From: Chachezhania antarctica
Lineage (GTDB): Bacteria > Pseudomonadota > Alphaproteobacteria > Rhodobacterales > Rhodobacteraceae
Direction: 5' to 3'
Assembly: GCF_003646465.1 (NCBI RefSeq)
Contig: NZ_QZEX01000002.1
Span: forward strand, 62,001-126,000
Length of the DNA: 64,000 nucleotides
A program made the position numbers and the translations under genes. A model generated the notes under the pieces. It worked only from the letters and a program-made list of their open reading frames with translations, did not search any database and had not been told where the DNA came from. Below, piece after piece: positions 10,104 through 19,722 of the stretch (positions are counted from its first letter, which is position 1; each line of letters opens with the position of its first letter).

Positions 10104-10712
10104 ATGCAGGTCGGCCGCGCATTCGCCCTATTGGCATTCCTGAATTCAACCACCGCGCTGATCTGGCGCTTCTTCATTTCCACCGGAGAATTCCCGCCCC
10201 TGCTCACGCTCTGGGGCCTGTTCGGCTATTTCACGATCTTCGCCAACACGGCCATCGCGGTCGTGGGCGCCGCCATGGCCTTCGCGCCCCACAGCCGGAT
10301 GGCCAGCGCACCGATGCGGCATGCAACGCTGGTGTCGATCCTTGGCGTGGGGCTGATCTATTCCGTGGCGCTGCGCAGCCTGGCCGACATGACGGGCGCC
10401 GCCGCACTGGTCAATCACATGTTCCACGACGTGGCGCCGCTGTTATTCCTGCTGGCATGGCTCAGCTTCGATCACGGGGAACTTCTGCCCCGCAACATAC
10501 TGACCGCGCTGATCTTTCCGATTTTCTACCTGATCTACGCTATGATACGCGGCGCCGTGACCGACTGGTATCCGTACTGGTTCCTCGACCCGACCACGGT
10601 CGGAGTATGGCAGTTCGCGCTGACGGTCGTCGTGCTTTTTGCCGTCTTCGGCGCCATATCGGCCGCGGTCAAGGGCGCCGACCGGCTGCTGGCCGGCGCG
10701 GGCAATCGCTGA
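10104..10712 (+). CDS. Pr6Pr family integral membrane protein (first of tandem pair)
   Basis: A 202-residue protein with about six predicted transmembrane helices and no known enzymatic assignment. Family-like signatures are LWGLFGYFTIFANTA, the paired histidines in NHMFHDVAPLLFLLAW, and IRGAVTDWYPYWFLDP near the C-terminus. Distant resemblance to FAR-17a/AIG1 lipid hydrolases is possible but is my inference. The gene begins a run of three genes with the paralogue at 10785 and the aminotransferase at 11393. I chose the ATG after GAGGG. The two paralogues share the order of all motifs, indicating a local duplication. Confidence 0.75.
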   Translation: MQVGRAFALLAFLNSTTALIWRFFISTGEFPPLLTLWGLFGYFTIFANTAIAVVGAAMAFAPHSRMASAPMRHATLVSILGVGLIYSVALRSLADMTGAAALVNHMFHDVAPLLFLLAWLSFDHGELLPRNILTALIFPIFYLIYAMIRGAVTDWYPYWFLDPTTVGVWQFALTVVVLFAVFGAISAAVKGADRLLAGAGNR

Positions 10713-10784
10713 CCCCGCCAAGGGCTTGCGCCCACGGGCATTTCGGTCAACCTGCCCCGGCGCGACACCGGGACGGGGACAGAC

Positions 10785-11396
10785 ATGAACATCGCACGGA
10801 TCCTTGCGGCATTGGCCGCGGCCAATTCCGGCGCGGCGTTGATCCTGCGCTACATCCTCGCAGACGGATCACCGGTCGAGGCGATCTGGTCGCTTTACGG
10901 GTTCTTCACCATCATCACCAACACGGCCGTTTTCCTTGTTGCCGGGGCAATGGCGCTGGCCCCCGCCAGCCGTCTGGCCGGCCCCACGATGCGGCATGCC
11001 GTGGTCACGGCGATCGTCGCGGTGGGGATCGTCTATTCCGTTGCCTTGCGAGGCATGGTGGAGCTTTCGGGCGCATCGCTCATCGCCGATCACATGTGCC
11101 ACGATCTGGCCCCGGTCCTGTTCCTGCTGGCATGGATCGCGTCGCGGCATGGGACGCTGACCGCCATCTGCATCCCCAAGGCGGTGATCCTTCCCGGGCT
11201 TTACCTCGTCTACGCCATGGTCCGGGGGGCGTTCACCGGCTGGTACCCCTACTGGTTCCTCAATCCCGACAAGATCGGGGTTGCGCAGCTGCTCGTTGCC
11301 GTGGTGTTGAATTGCGCCGTATTTGCGCTGCTTGCGACAGTCTTCTGGATCGCTGACAGGTGGCTCGCCCGGAAAAACCTCAGGACACCCGCATGA
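10785..11396 (+). CDS. Pr6Pr family integral membrane protein (second of tandem pair)
   Basis: A 203-residue paralogue of the preceding gene with the same six-helix layout. LYGFFTIITNTA, the histidines in DHMCHDLAPVLFLLAWIA, and VRGAFTGWYPYWFLNP occupy matching positions. It lies 72 bp after the first copy, and its stop overlaps the start of the aminotransferase gene by four bases (ATGA), so at least these two are co-translated. Function is unknown. The differences between copies, for example a Cys in the His motif, suggest the duplication is not recent. Confidence 0.75.
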   Translation: MNIARILAALAAANSGAALILRYILADGSPVEAIWSLYGFFTIITNTAVFLVAGAMALAPASRLAGPTMRHAVVTAIVAVGIVYSVALRGMVELSGASLIADHMCHDLAPVLFLLAWIASRHGTLTAICIPKAVILPGLYLVYAMVRGAFTGWYPYWFLNPDKIGVAQLLVAVVLNCAVFALLATVFWIADRWLARKNLRTPA

Positions 11397-12565
11397 TCAC
11401 CCGTACCGCCGCCACGTTCGACCCGCCCATCATGGCCGCCCGCGGCTGGCTGAAGGATGCCACCTTCCCACCCGACCGTCCCCTGATCGACGTGAGCCAG
11501 GCCGCCCCCGCGGAAGCCCCGCCCGAGGCGCTGCGCGAGGAGATCGCCCGCGTGGTGCGCGACGTGCCGTCGGCCCATCTCTACGGCCCGGTGCTGGGCC
11601 TGCCCGCGCTGCGCGACGCGCTGGCCGGTCAGATCGCCGGGCACTATGCCGGCACGGTATCGAGCGAACAGGTCGCCATCACCTCCGGTTGCAACCAGGC
11701 CTTCTGCGCCGCCATCGCCGCGCTGACCGGCGAAGGGGACGAGATCCTGCTGCCCACCCCTTGGTACTTCAACCACGCCATGTGGCTGTCGATGGCGGGC
11801 GTCACGGGCGTACCGCTGCCGACCGGAGAGACCCTGCTGCCCGACGTCGACGATGCCGCCAGTCGCATCACCGACCGCACCCGCGCCATCGTCCTTGTTA
11901 CGCCCAACAACCCGGCCGGCGCCGAATATCCGGCCGGGCTGGTCCACGCCTTCTATGCGCTGGCGCAATCCCGGGGCATCAAGCTGATCCTCGATGAAAC
12001 CTACCGCGATTTCGACAGCCGCCCGGCCCGGCCGCACGATCTGATTTCCGATCCGGACTGGCCGGACACGCTGATCCATCTCTATTCCTTTTCAAAGGCC
12101 TACCGACTGTCTGGCCACCGCATCGGCGCGCTGGTCTCCGGCACGCCCTTCGTCGCCGAGGCCGAGAAGTTCCTCGACACCGTCACGATCTGCGCCAGCC
12201 AGATCGGCCAGCACGCCGCACTCTGGGGGATCCAGAATCTGCAACAATGGCTGGCCGAACAACGCGACGAGATCATGGCCCGCCGCGCCGCCATCGAAAC
12301 CGGGTTCCCCCAGCTCGAAGCGCAAGGCTGGCGGTTGAAAGGGGTCGGCGCCTACTTCGCCTATGTCGAGCATCCTTCGCCCCTGCCCGCGCCCGATGTC
12401 GCGAAACGGCTGGTGCGCGAGGCCGGGGTGCTGGCCCTGCCCGGCACCATGTTCGCCCCCGAAGGCGACGCCGACGCGCCCCGCCACCTGCGCGTGGCCT
12501 TCGCCAATCTCGACCGGGACGGTATTGCACGGCTCTTCACACGGCTGGGGGCGCACCGCTTCTGA
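11393..12565 (+). CDS. Class I/II pyridoxal-phosphate aminotransferase
   Basis: A 390-residue fold-type I aminotransferase. Expected features are present: TSGCNQAFCAAIAAL (cofactor phosphate region), TPNNPAG with the substrate/PLP asparagine, LILDETYRDF with the PLP aspartate, Lys235 in SFSKAYRLSGHRIG forming the internal aldimine, and HLRVAFAN with the carboxylate-binding arginine. The amino donor cannot be deduced. The start overlaps the upstream membrane-protein stop, placing it in that small operon. It is divergent in family from AspC-type enzymes, and I give no symbol. Confidence 0.88.
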   Translation: MITRTAATFDPPIMAARGWLKDATFPPDRPLIDVSQAAPAEAPPEALREEIARVVRDVPSAHLYGPVLGLPALRDALAGQIAGHYAGTVSSEQVAITSGCNQAFCAAIAALTGEGDEILLPTPWYFNHAMWLSMAGVTGVPLPTGETLLPDVDDAASRITDRTRAIVLVTPNNPAGAEYPAGLVHAFYALAQSRGIKLILDETYRDFDSRPARPHDLISDPDWPDTLIHLYSFSKAYRLSGHRIGALVSGTPFVAEAEKFLDTVTICASQIGQHAALWGIQNLQQWLAEQRDEIMARRAAIETGFPQLEAQGWRLKGVGAYFAYVEHPSPLPAPDVAKRLVREAGVLALPGTMFAPEGDADAPRHLRVAFANLDRDGIARLFTRLGAHRF

Positions 12566-12634
12566 CCTTGCTCTGCCCCTTGCCCGCGTCGTAAAGACAC
12601 CCGAACCGACCCCGAGGAGAAAGCCCAGACCATC

Positions 12635-14479
12635 ATGGCCGAGCGCAAGAACACCCTGTCCAAAACCTTCGTCTGGCTGCTTCTGGCGCTGCTGTTCGTG
12701 GGCCTCGCCGGTTTCGGGGCGACCAGTTTCACCGGCACCATCCGCACCGTTGCCATCGTGGGCGACCAGACCGTTTCCGTCGACCAGTACGCCCGCGGGC
12801 TGCAGCAGGAAATGCAGGCCGTACAGCAGCAGACCGGCCAAAGCATGACGCTGGCCGAGATGCAGGCCGCGGGGCTGGACCAGGAAGTGCTTGCCCGCCT
12901 GATCGGGCTGGCCGCCATCGACAACGAGGTGACGCAGCTGGGCATTTCCATCGGCGACGAGAACCTGCGCGACGAGATCGTGTCGATCCCGTCGTTCCAG
13001 GGCGTCGATGGCAAGTTCGACCGCCAGTCCTATGATTTCATGCTGGACCGCATCGGCGTGAGCGAGCCCGAATTCGAAGAGGATATCCGCATCGAGACCG
13101 CGCGCACCATCCTGCAGGATGCCGTAGTGGCAGGGACGGAAATGCCTGCGGCCATGACCGACACCATCGTCGATTTCATCGCCTCGCGCCGCAGCTTCTC
13201 GTTCGTGCGGCTGGAACCGGATGCGCTGGAAACACCCGTCGCCGAACCGGACGAGGCCGCGCTTCAGGCCTATTTCGACGAACATGGCGACGAATTCCAG
13301 CTGCCCGAGACGAAGCGGATCACCTTCGCCATCCTGACGCCGGAGATGCTGGTGCAGGAGATGGAGATCGACGACGCCGCGCTACAATCGCTTTATGAAG
13401 ACCGCGCCGAGGAATTCCGCCAACCCGAACGCCGGCTGGTCGAACGGCTGGTCTTCGCGGACGAGGCCGCCGCGAATGACGCGATGGCGCAGATCGAGGT
13501 CGGTGGCGCCACCTTCCCGCAGCTGGTGACCCAGCGCGGGCTGGATCTGGAAGACGTCGACATGGGCGATGTCACGCGCGAGGATCTGGAGGGCGCGGCC
13601 GAGGATATCTTCGCCGCCGATATCGGCACCGTGGTGGGCCCGCTGGCCTCCCCGCTGGGGCCTGCGCTTTTCCGTGTGAACGGCAGGCTGGAGGCCCGTG
13701 AAACCCCGCTGGAAGATGTCGAGGACGAGCTTCGCGCCGAACTGGCGCTCGACCGTGCCCAACGCGTGATCGAAGGCCGGCTGGACGAGGTCAACGACCT
13801 GCTCGCCGGCGGCGTGACGCTGGAGGAACTGTCGGCCGAACAGAACATGGAGCTGGACCAGATCGACTGGTCGAACGAGAGCACCGAAGGTGCGGCCGCC
13901 TATGAGGCGTTCCGGAACGCCGCGGCGCAGATCACCAAGGACGATTATCCGGAAGCCCTGCCGCTGGAAGATGGCGGGATTTTCGCGATGCGCCTGGACG
14001 AGGTGCTGCCCGCGCGGCCCGAACCCTTCGATAGTGCCCGAGAGGAAGTGGCCGAGGCAGTCTACCAGGCCGAGACCCGCGAAGCGCTGCTCGATCTGGC
14101 CAGCGAGGCGATCGAAGAAATGGGCCTCCGCGGCGATTTCGCGGCCGCCGGCCTGACGCCGGAAGAAGCCACGGGCCTGACCCGCACGTCGTTCCTTGAA
14201 GGCACGCCCGAGACGTTCATGACCGACGTCTTCAAGATGGAAGTTGGCGAGATCCGCACCATCACCGCCCCCGGGGCCGTCTACATCGTCCGCCTGAACG
14301 AAATCCTGCCGCCGGAAGACTCGGGCCAGGTCGAACAGATCCGCACCGCGTTGCAGGAGCAGTTCAACCAGTCGCTGGCCGAAAGCCTGTTCGTGACCTT
14401 CGCGTCAGACGCGCAATCCCGTGCCCGACCGGAGATCGACCGCAACGCGGTGAACGCGGTGCATACGAGCTTCCGCTGA
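12635..14479 (+). CDS. ppiD: PpiD/SurA-like peptidylprolyl isomerase, membrane-anchored periplasmic chaperone
   Basis: A 614-residue protein with one N-terminal transmembrane segment (about residues 12-32, FVWLLLALLFVGLAGFGATS) that should leave the rest in the periplasm. A SurA-type chaperone region (about 40-190) carries AIVGDQTVSVDQYARGLQ. A parvulin-like domain follows (about 255-375, LVERLVFADEAAANDAMAQI through PLGPALFRVNGR), then a long acidic C-terminal part. PpiD assists folding of outer membrane proteins. In related genomes this gene often precedes trpE, but here no trpE follows. Confidence 0.85.
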   Translation: MAERKNTLSKTFVWLLLALLFVGLAGFGATSFTGTIRTVAIVGDQTVSVDQYARGLQQEMQAVQQQTGQSMTLAEMQAAGLDQEVLARLIGLAAIDNEVTQLGISIGDENLRDEIVSIPSFQGVDGKFDRQSYDFMLDRIGVSEPEFEEDIRIETARTILQDAVVAGTEMPAAMTDTIVDFIASRRSFSFVRLEPDALETPVAEPDEAALQAYFDEHGDEFQLPETKRITFAILTPEMLVQEMEIDDAALQSLYEDRAEEFRQPERRLVERLVFADEAAANDAMAQIEVGGATFPQLVTQRGLDLEDVDMGDVTREDLEGAAEDIFAADIGTVVGPLASPLGPALFRVNGRLEARETPLEDVEDELRAELALDRAQRVIEGRLDEVNDLLAGGVTLEELSAEQNMELDQIDWSNESTEGAAAYEAFRNAAAQITKDDYPEALPLEDGGIFAMRLDEVLPARPEPFDSAREEVAEAVYQAETREALLDLASEAIEEMGLRGDFAAAGLTPEEATGLTRTSFLEGTPETFMTDVFKMEVGEIRTITAPGAVYIVRLNEILPPEDSGQVEQIRTALQEQFNQSLAESLFVTFASDAQSRARPEIDRNAVNAVHTSFR

Positions 14480-14529
14480 CGATCCTTCGGACCCACCGAA
14501 ATCGACGCGCCCGGGCCTGGGCGGTCGCG

Positions 14530-14548
14530 GCCCGGGGTAGCCCCGGGC
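14530..14548. repeat. GC palindrome downstream of ppiD
   Basis: GCCCGGGG-TAG-CCCCGGGC, an eight-bp perfect stem with a three-base loop, between the convergent ppiD and PfpI genes. It is a near copy of the palindrome at 9809-9828. Confidence 0.55.
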
Positions 14549-14598
14549 GGAACGACAAGTGCAGGTGGGATCGGCTGCGGGGTCCTCAAACCACGGTT

Positions 14599-15207
14599 TC
14601 AGACAAGTCCATGAACCCGGGCAAACGGATCGTCATCTTTGTCGCTGTGCCAGGTGTATTCGGTCCAGGTTGCGACTTTCTCGGCCGTTTCGCGTCCGTG
14701 CATCAGCGCGATCACGCCCAGCGTCATGTCCATGCCCGCCGAGACACCGGAGGACGTCAGGAACGTCGCGCTTTCGACCCAGCGCGCCTGCCTGACCCAC
14801 TCGACCCGCGGACCCTGTTCCGCGACCCACGCAAACGCGGCCTTGTTCGTGGTGGCGCGGTGGCCGTCCAGAATGCCGGCCCGCGCGAACAAGGCGCTTC
14901 CGGTGCAGACGCTCAGGGAATATTCCGCTGTTTCCGAGGACCGGGCAATCCAGTCGAGGATCGCATTGTTGTCGACTTCGCGCCGCGTCCCCGCGCCGCC
15001 GGGCACCAGAATGATATCGAAACCGGCACCCTGCCCGATGGTCGTGTCGGCATTGGCCGCGACGCCCTGGCTGCTTGCAACAGGTCCCGGGCGTTCGGCC
15101 ACAAGTTTCAGCTGAAAGTCGTCCTTCAGCACGCCAAGCATTTCCAGCGGGCCAAACAGGTCCAGCAATTCAAAGCCGGGAAACAAAAGCGCTCCAACCC
15201 TGCGCAT
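14599..15207 (-). CDS. DJ-1/PfpI family protein (class I glutamine amidotransferase-like)
   Basis: A 202-residue protein of the DJ-1/PfpI superfamily. The nucleophile elbow is SLSVCTGSALFARAGILDG, with the conserved Cys near residue 100. ILVPGGAG precedes it, and the GLDG/RATTNK pattern follows. Members include proteases, isonitrile hydratases and chaperones; the AraC-type regulators also contain this domain, but no DNA-binding domain is present here. The gene starts 5 bp after the deacetylase stop on the same strand, so they form a two-gene operon. Confidence 0.85.
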   Translation of the reverse strand: MRRVGALLFPGFELLDLFGPLEMLGVLKDDFQLKLVAERPGPVASSQGVAANADTTIGQGAGFDIILVPGGAGTRREVDNNAILDWIARSSETAEYSLSVCTGSALFARAGILDGHRATTNKAAFAWVAEQGPRVEWVRQARWVESATFLTSSGVSAGMDMTLGVIALMHGRETAEKVATWTEYTWHSDKDDDPFARVHGLV

Positions 15208-15212
15208 GTCCG

Positions 15213-16448
15213 CTAGTCCTCCGACTGCGGCGACAGCAGATGCGACACCGGGGCCATCACCACCCGCGCCGCGCGGTCCTGAAGGCCCCATTGGACCAGC
15301 GCCGACACGGTGTCCGGCCGCATCCGCGCCACGACGATCACGTCCTGCCGCTGGCCCGCGCGCAGGGCGGCCTGATCCAGGAACCGGCTCATCACCTCGG
15401 GCGTCTGCCCGTCGCCGTCCAGATCGCGGAACACCACGGCCGAGGCGACGCCCTCCTGCGCCGCCAGCTTCTGCACCGTGTCGCGCCCGCTGGGTTGCAG
15501 GATCAGCCCATGGCCGGAGGCCGCGACGGACTGCGTCACCCGGTCGGACAGCGCGCGGTCCGCCTGCACCGTGCCATCCGGCGCCTCCAGCAGGGCCACC
15601 GCCTCGGGCAGCGCTGCGAGGCCGGAGGCCAGGGTCGCGTCAACGTCATCGGGGCTCGTGCCCTCGGGCAGGTCCATCAGGGCCACGACCTCGAACCCGT
15701 TGGCCCGGTGCCGCGCCATGCGTTCGGCCGCGTCCGGCAGCGTCGGGTCGACCGCGAAGGTCACGGGATACGGCAGATCCGCGGCCTCCTCGGCCGTGCC
15801 ATCGTCGATCAGGACGATGGACATCAACGGCTTGCCGTCGGGATTGTCGAGCGGTTCGGCGTATTGCGTCAGGGGCTGAACGCGCGCCGCGTCGGCGGCC
15901 GGAGCGTCCTTTGCGCCCTGTTCCGGGCGCACCGGTTCGATGGGCTCCGGCGCATCGCCGTCGGAGGACGCGTCGGGCCGTGCGACCTCGGGTTCGTCGG
16001 CGATCTTTGGCTCTGCCGGGGGATCGCTGGCGATCTGCGGCGTTGGCGTGGCCGGCGCCGGGGCGACCTCCGGCTCCTCTGCCGTGTCCGGTGCGTCATC
16101 GGTGTCAGCCGGCGTTGTTGCCGGGGCCGGCGCCGCAGCGGGCTGTTCGGGCTCCAGGGCCGGCTCTGCCGCGGGCTCAGGCTCGGGCAAGACCTCCTCC
16201 GGCGTGTCCGCGGACGGGGTCGGATCGGAGGCCGCGGCGGGCACATCTGGTGCGGGCTCGGGGACCGGTTCCGCTACCGCGGGCGCCGGTGTTTCCACCG
16301 TCTCAGAAGCGGCCGGCTCGGCCACCACGCCACCCGTGTCGTCCGCTTCCACCGGCCGGACCGGCGGATCTACCGCCACGGACACGACCGCCAGAACAAT
16401 GGCCGAGCCCGCGCCGCCGATCAGCATGCCTTTCCAGAAATCGCCCAT
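15213..16448 (-). CDS. Divergent polysaccharide deacetylase family protein
   Basis: A 411-residue envelope protein. An N-terminal transmembrane anchor ([20 protein letters not shown], about residues 5-24) leads into a long Ala/Pro/Glu-rich linker (about 27-190) and a C-terminal domain beginning [11 protein letters not shown]. That domain, with [24 protein letters not shown] and [11 protein letters not shown], is the divergent polysaccharide deacetylase family (YibQ-like), whose role is not established. In relatives it sits inside the trpE-trpG interval on the operon strand. Here it is divergent from trpD. The linker is low complexity, and the many overlapping antisense frames there are artefacts of GC-rich codons. 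Confidence 0.85.
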   Translation of the reverse strand: MGDFWKGMLIGGAGSAIVLAVVSVAVDPPVRPVEADDTGGVVAEPAASETVETPAPAVAEPVPEPAPDVPAAASDPTPSADTPEEVLPEPEPAAEPALEPEQPAAAPAPATTPADTDDAPDTAEEPEVAPAPATPTPQIASDPPAEPKIADEPEVARPDASSDGDAPEPIEPVRPEQGAKDAPAADAARVQPLTQYAEPLDNPDGKPLMSIVLIDDGTAEEAADLPYPVTFAVDPTLPDAAERMARHRANGFEVVALMDLPEGTSPDDVDATLASGLAALPEAVALLEAPDGTVQADRALSDRVTQSVAASGHGLILQPSGRDTVQKLAAQEGVASAVVFRDLDGDGQTPEVMSRFLDQAALRAGQRQDVIVVARMRPDTVSALVQWGLQDRAARVVMAPVSHLLSPQSED

Positions 16449-16746
16449 TCGCCTGCCTGCCCCGTATCGTAAGCCCGCCATGACCCTGCCGCCTGCGCGA
16501 ACACCCGGCCCTGCGGGCGCGGGCGCGGTCCTGCCGCGCGGCGGCGGCGTTCTTCCGGGCCGCTTCCCGTTACAGCCGGTCCGGATGGCCTTGACGCTGC
16601 CGTCCAGTCCTGACCATGGTGTCGCGACCAGTCTAATGCCAGCCGGGCGGCAGCCGCCAGCCCCATTCGACGAAAGACGCGATGCTTTTGATCCGGAACG
16701 ACAATTCCCCCGCCAACCCGAAAGCCACCAAACCGGAGACACGGCC

Positions 16747-17769
16747 ATGAGCGACGGTCTGAAACCCCTGATCGGCACCGCCGCGGACCGCTCCCTGACC
16801 CGTGCCGAAGCGGAAACCGCCTTCCAGTCCCTGTTCGATGGCGAGGCCACGCCGAGCCAGATCGGCGGCTTTCTGATGGCGCTGCGCACACGGGGCGAAA
16901 CGGTCGACGAATACGCCGCCGCCGCCAGCGTGATGCGGTCGAAATGCAACGCCGTCACGGCACCGCCGGGCGCGATGGACATCGTGGGCACCGGGGGCGA
17001 CGGCAAGGGCACGCTGAACATCTCGACCGCGACGGCCTTCGTGGTGGCGGGTGCGGGCGTGCCGGTGGCCAAGCACGGCAACCGCAACCTGTCGTCCAAG
17101 TCCGGCGCGGCGGATGCGCTGGGGCAGATGGGAATCGAGGTGATGGTCGGCCCGAAGGTCGTGGAACAGGCCCTGAACGAGGTCGGCATCGGCTTCATGA
17201 TGGCCCCCGTCCATCATCCCGCCATCGCCCATGTCATGCCCACGCGGCAGGAGCTGGGCACGCGGACGATCTTCAACATCCTCGGGCCCCTGACCAACCC
17301 GGCCGGCGTGAAACGGCAGCTGACCGGCGCGTTCTCCCGCGATCTGATCCGGCCCATGGCCGATACCCTGCTGGCGCTGGGGTCGGAGGCGGCATGGCTG
17401 GTCCATGGCTCGGATGGGACAGACGAGATGACGATCACCGGGGTCACCTGGGTGTCCGCGCTGGACAACGGCGCGGTGAGCGAACGTGAGGTGCATCCCG
17501 AAGACGCGGGCCTGCCCGTGCATCCGTTCGAAGACATCCTTGGCGGCAACCCCGAAGACAACGGCCGCGCCTTTCGCGCCCTGCTGGACGGCGCGCCGTC
17601 GGCCTACCGCGATGCGGTGCTGTTGAACTCCGCCGCCGCTCTGGTAATCGCCGGGCGCGTGAATGGCCTGAAGGACGGCGTGAAGATGGCCGCGGAAAGC
17701 ATCGACAGCGGCGCGGCACTGGCCAAGGTCGAGGCGCTGGCGCGGGTGACGCAGGCCGGCAAGGCCTGA
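16747..17769 (+). CDS. trpD: Anthranilate phosphoribosyltransferase
   Basis: Second step of tryptophan synthesis: transfers phosphoribose from PRPP to anthranilate. The 340-residue protein has the glycine-rich loop [20 protein letters not shown] (about residues 79-98), [15 protein letters not shown], and [12 protein letters not shown], all diagnostic. The preceding 298-bp divergent region separates it from the deacetylase gene; GGAG lies just upstream of the ATG. Its stop overlaps the ung start (TGATG), making trpD the first gene of a coupled operon trpD-ung-trpC-moaC-moeA. trpE and trpG are absent from the window. Confidence 0.95.
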   Translation: MSDGLKPLIGTAADRSLTRAEAETAFQSLFDGEATPSQIGGFLMALRTRGETVDEYAAAASVMRSKCNAVTAPPGAMDIVGTGGDGKGTLNISTATAFVVAGAGVPVAKHGNRNLSSKSGAADALGQMGIEVMVGPKVVEQALNEVGIGFMMAPVHHPAIAHVMPTRQELGTRTIFNILGPLTNPAGVKRQLTGAFSRDLIRPMADTLLALGSEAAWLVHGSDGTDEMTITGVTWVSALDNGAVSEREVHPEDAGLPVHPFEDILGGNPEDNGRAFRALLDGAPSAYRDAVLLNSAAALVIAGRVNGLKDGVKMAAESIDSGAALAKVEALARVTQAGKA

Positions 17770-18434
17770 TGGCCGGGCCGAAAGGCGACCTGACCCCGCC
17801 CGCCGCGTGGGCGCATCTGCCGTTCTTCAGGGATGGCCGCGACGCCGCGATCCTGAACCGCATCGGCGACTGGTCGGATATCCTGCCGCCGAAACATCAG
17901 ATCTACGCCGCGCTGGACGCCGCGGCCCCGGACGACGTGCGCGTCGTCATCCTTGGGCAGGATCCCTATCCGACACCGGGCAACGCCCACGGGCTGGCCT
18001 TTTCCGTGGCCCCGGACGTGCGGCCCCTGCCCGCCTCGCTGCGCAATATCTACAAGGAATTGCAGGACGAATTCGGCGCGGTTCCGCCGAACGGCGACCT
18101 GCGGTTCTGGGCGCGTCAAGGTGTCCTGCTGCTGAACACGGCGCTGACCGTTCCGGCCCATCATGCCGGCGCCCATGCCAAATTCGGCTGGACGGGCCTG
18201 ACCGCGGATGTGCTGAACGCCCTATCCGACCGGCCCCGCGCCTTCCTTCTGTGGGGCCGCCATGCGCAGGCGTTCCGGCCCCATATCACGGGCGACGATC
18301 ACCTGATCATCGAGACGGCGCATCCCTCGCCCCTGTCCGCACGGCGCGGGTTTTTCGGCTCGCGCCCCTTTTCGAAGGTTAATGCGTGGCTTATGGCTAG
18401 GGGGCAGACGCCTTTGAACTGGACTTCGCCATGA
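17769..18434 (+). CDS. ung: Uracil-DNA glycosylase (family 1)
   Basis: Removes uracil from DNA in base excision repair. The 221-residue protein has the family 1 water-activating loop [21 protein letters not shown] with catalytic Asp65, and the leucine-intercalation loop [18 protein letters not shown] around residue 188. [17 protein letters not shown] is also conserved. It is embedded between trpD and trpC with one-base (TGATG) and four-base (ATGA) overlaps, so it is translated as part of the trp/moa operon, which is an unusual place for a repair gene. Confidence 0.95.
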   Translation: MAGPKGDLTPPAAWAHLPFFRDGRDAAILNRIGDWSDILPPKHQIYAALDAAAPDDVRVVILGQDPYPTPGNAHGLAFSVAPDVRPLPASLRNIYKELQDEFGAVPPNGDLRFWARQGVLLLNTALTVPAHHAGAHAKFGWTGLTADVLNALSDRPRAFLLWGRHAQAFRPHITGDDHLIIETAHPSPLSARRGFFGSRPFSKVNAWLMARGQTPLNWTSP

Positions 18435-19243
18435 CCGAGACCATCCTGGACCGGATCCGGGCCTACAAGCTTGAAGAAATCGAGGCCGCCAAGGCGCAAA
18501 AGCCGATCGAGGCGGTCCAGGACGAGGCCCGCGCCGCCCCGCCCGTCCGCCGCTTTGCCGAGACGCTGATCAAGGCATCGCGCGAAGGTTACGGCCTGAT
18601 CGCCGAGATCAAGAAAGCCAGCCCGTCGAAGGGCCTGATCCGCGAGGATTTCGATCCCGCGACGCTTGCCAAGGCCTACGAGGACGGCGGCGCGACCTGC
18701 CTGTCGGTGCTGACCGACACCCCCAGTTTCCAGGGCGCGAACGCCTTCCTGACGGAGGCGCGCGACGCTTGCAGCCTGCCTGTCCTGCGCAAGGATTTCA
18801 TGTTCGACACCTACCAAGTGGCCGAGGCCCGCGCGCTGGGGGCGGATTGCATCCTGATCATCATGGCGGCCGTGTCCGATGACCTTGCGATCGAGCTGGA
18901 AGCAGCGGCGGAGCACTGGTCGATGGACGTGCTGATCGAGGTCCACAACCAGGAGGAACTTGATCGCGCGTCGCTGCTGAAGAGCCACCTGATGGGCATC
19001 AACAACCGCGATCTGCACACGTTCGAGACATCGCTGGATGTGACACGTAGCCTGTCCAAATTCGTGCCGCCGGAACGCACGATCATCTCGGAAAGCGGGC
19101 TGACCGGGCCGAAGGACCTGTCGGACATGGCGATGTACGGCGTGCGGACCTTCCTGATCGGTGAGACGCTGATGCGTCAGGACGATGTGACCGCGGCCAC
19201 ACGCGACCTGCTGGCGAACCCCCTGATGCCCGGCGGCTTCTGA
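18431..19243 (+). CDS. trpC: Indole-3-glycerol-phosphate synthase
   Basis: Fourth step of tryptophan synthesis, ring closure of carboxyphenylaminodeoxyribulose phosphate. The 270-residue TIM barrel shows [21 protein letters not shown] (about residues 56-76), [35 protein letters not shown] and ISESGLTG, all family motifs. The separate phosphoribosylanthranilate isomerase (TrpF) domain is not fused. It overlaps ung by ATGA and moaC by TGATG. Confidence 0.96.
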   Translation: MTETILDRIRAYKLEEIEAAKAQKPIEAVQDEARAAPPVRRFAETLIKASREGYGLIAEIKKASPSKGLIREDFDPATLAKAYEDGGATCLSVLTDTPSFQGANAFLTEARDACSLPVLRKDFMFDTYQVAEARALGADCILIIMAAVSDDLAIELEAAAEHWSMDVLIEVHNQEELDRASLLKSHLMGINNRDLHTFETSLDVTRSLSKFVPPERTIISESGLTGPKDLSDMAMYGVRTFLIGETLMRQDDVTAATRDLLANPLMPGGF

Positions 19244-19722
19244 TGAGCGGCGGTCTGACCCATTTCGACGGGTCCGGGCAGGCGCACATGGTCGATGTCT
19301 CGGCCAAGGCGGATACCGACCGGATCGCTGTCGCCGCCGGCTGGGTGAAGATGCAACCAGAGACTCTGGCGCTGATCAAGGACGGATCGGCCAGGAAAGG
19401 CGACGTGCTGGGCGTGGCCCGGCTCGCGGGCATCATGGGCGCCAAGCGCACGGCGGACCTGATCCCGCTGTGCCATCCCCTGCCTGTCACCAAGGTAACG
19501 GTGGAACTGGAGCCAGACGACGCCCTGCCCGGCGTGCGGATAACGGCGACGGTCAAGACCTCCGGCAAGACCGGGGTGGAGATGGAGGCGCTGACGGCGG
19601 TCTCGACCGCCGCGCTGACGGTCTATGACATGACCAAGGCCGTGGATCGCGGCATGGAGATCGGCGGCATCCACGTGACCCTGAAGGACGGCGGCAAATC
19701 CGGCCGCTTCGAGGCACCGTGA
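19243..19722 (+). CDS. moaC: Cyclic pyranopterin monophosphate synthase
   Basis: Molybdenum cofactor synthesis: converts the MoaA product into cyclic pyranopterin monophosphate. The 159-residue length is standard. Conserved stretches are [18 protein letters not shown] near the N-terminus, [20 protein letters not shown] (about residues 64-83) and [22 protein letters not shown] (about 108-129). It overlaps the trpC stop (TGATG), and the moeA GTG start overlaps its stop (GTGA). Confidence 0.96.
   Translation: MSGGLTHFDGSGQAHMVDVSAKADTDRIAVAAGWVKMQPETLALIKDGSARKGDVLGVARLAGIMGAKRTADLIPLCHPLPVTKVTVELEPDDALPGVRITATVKTSGKTGVEMEALTAVSTAALTVYDMTKAVDRGMEIGGIHVTLKDGGKSGRFEAP

Noticed and set aside
15940-16746. 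Long upstream extension of trpD (269 codons)
   Set aside because: The extension is antisense to the deacetylase's low-complexity linker; the family start [10 protein letters not shown] with GGAG upstream is clear.
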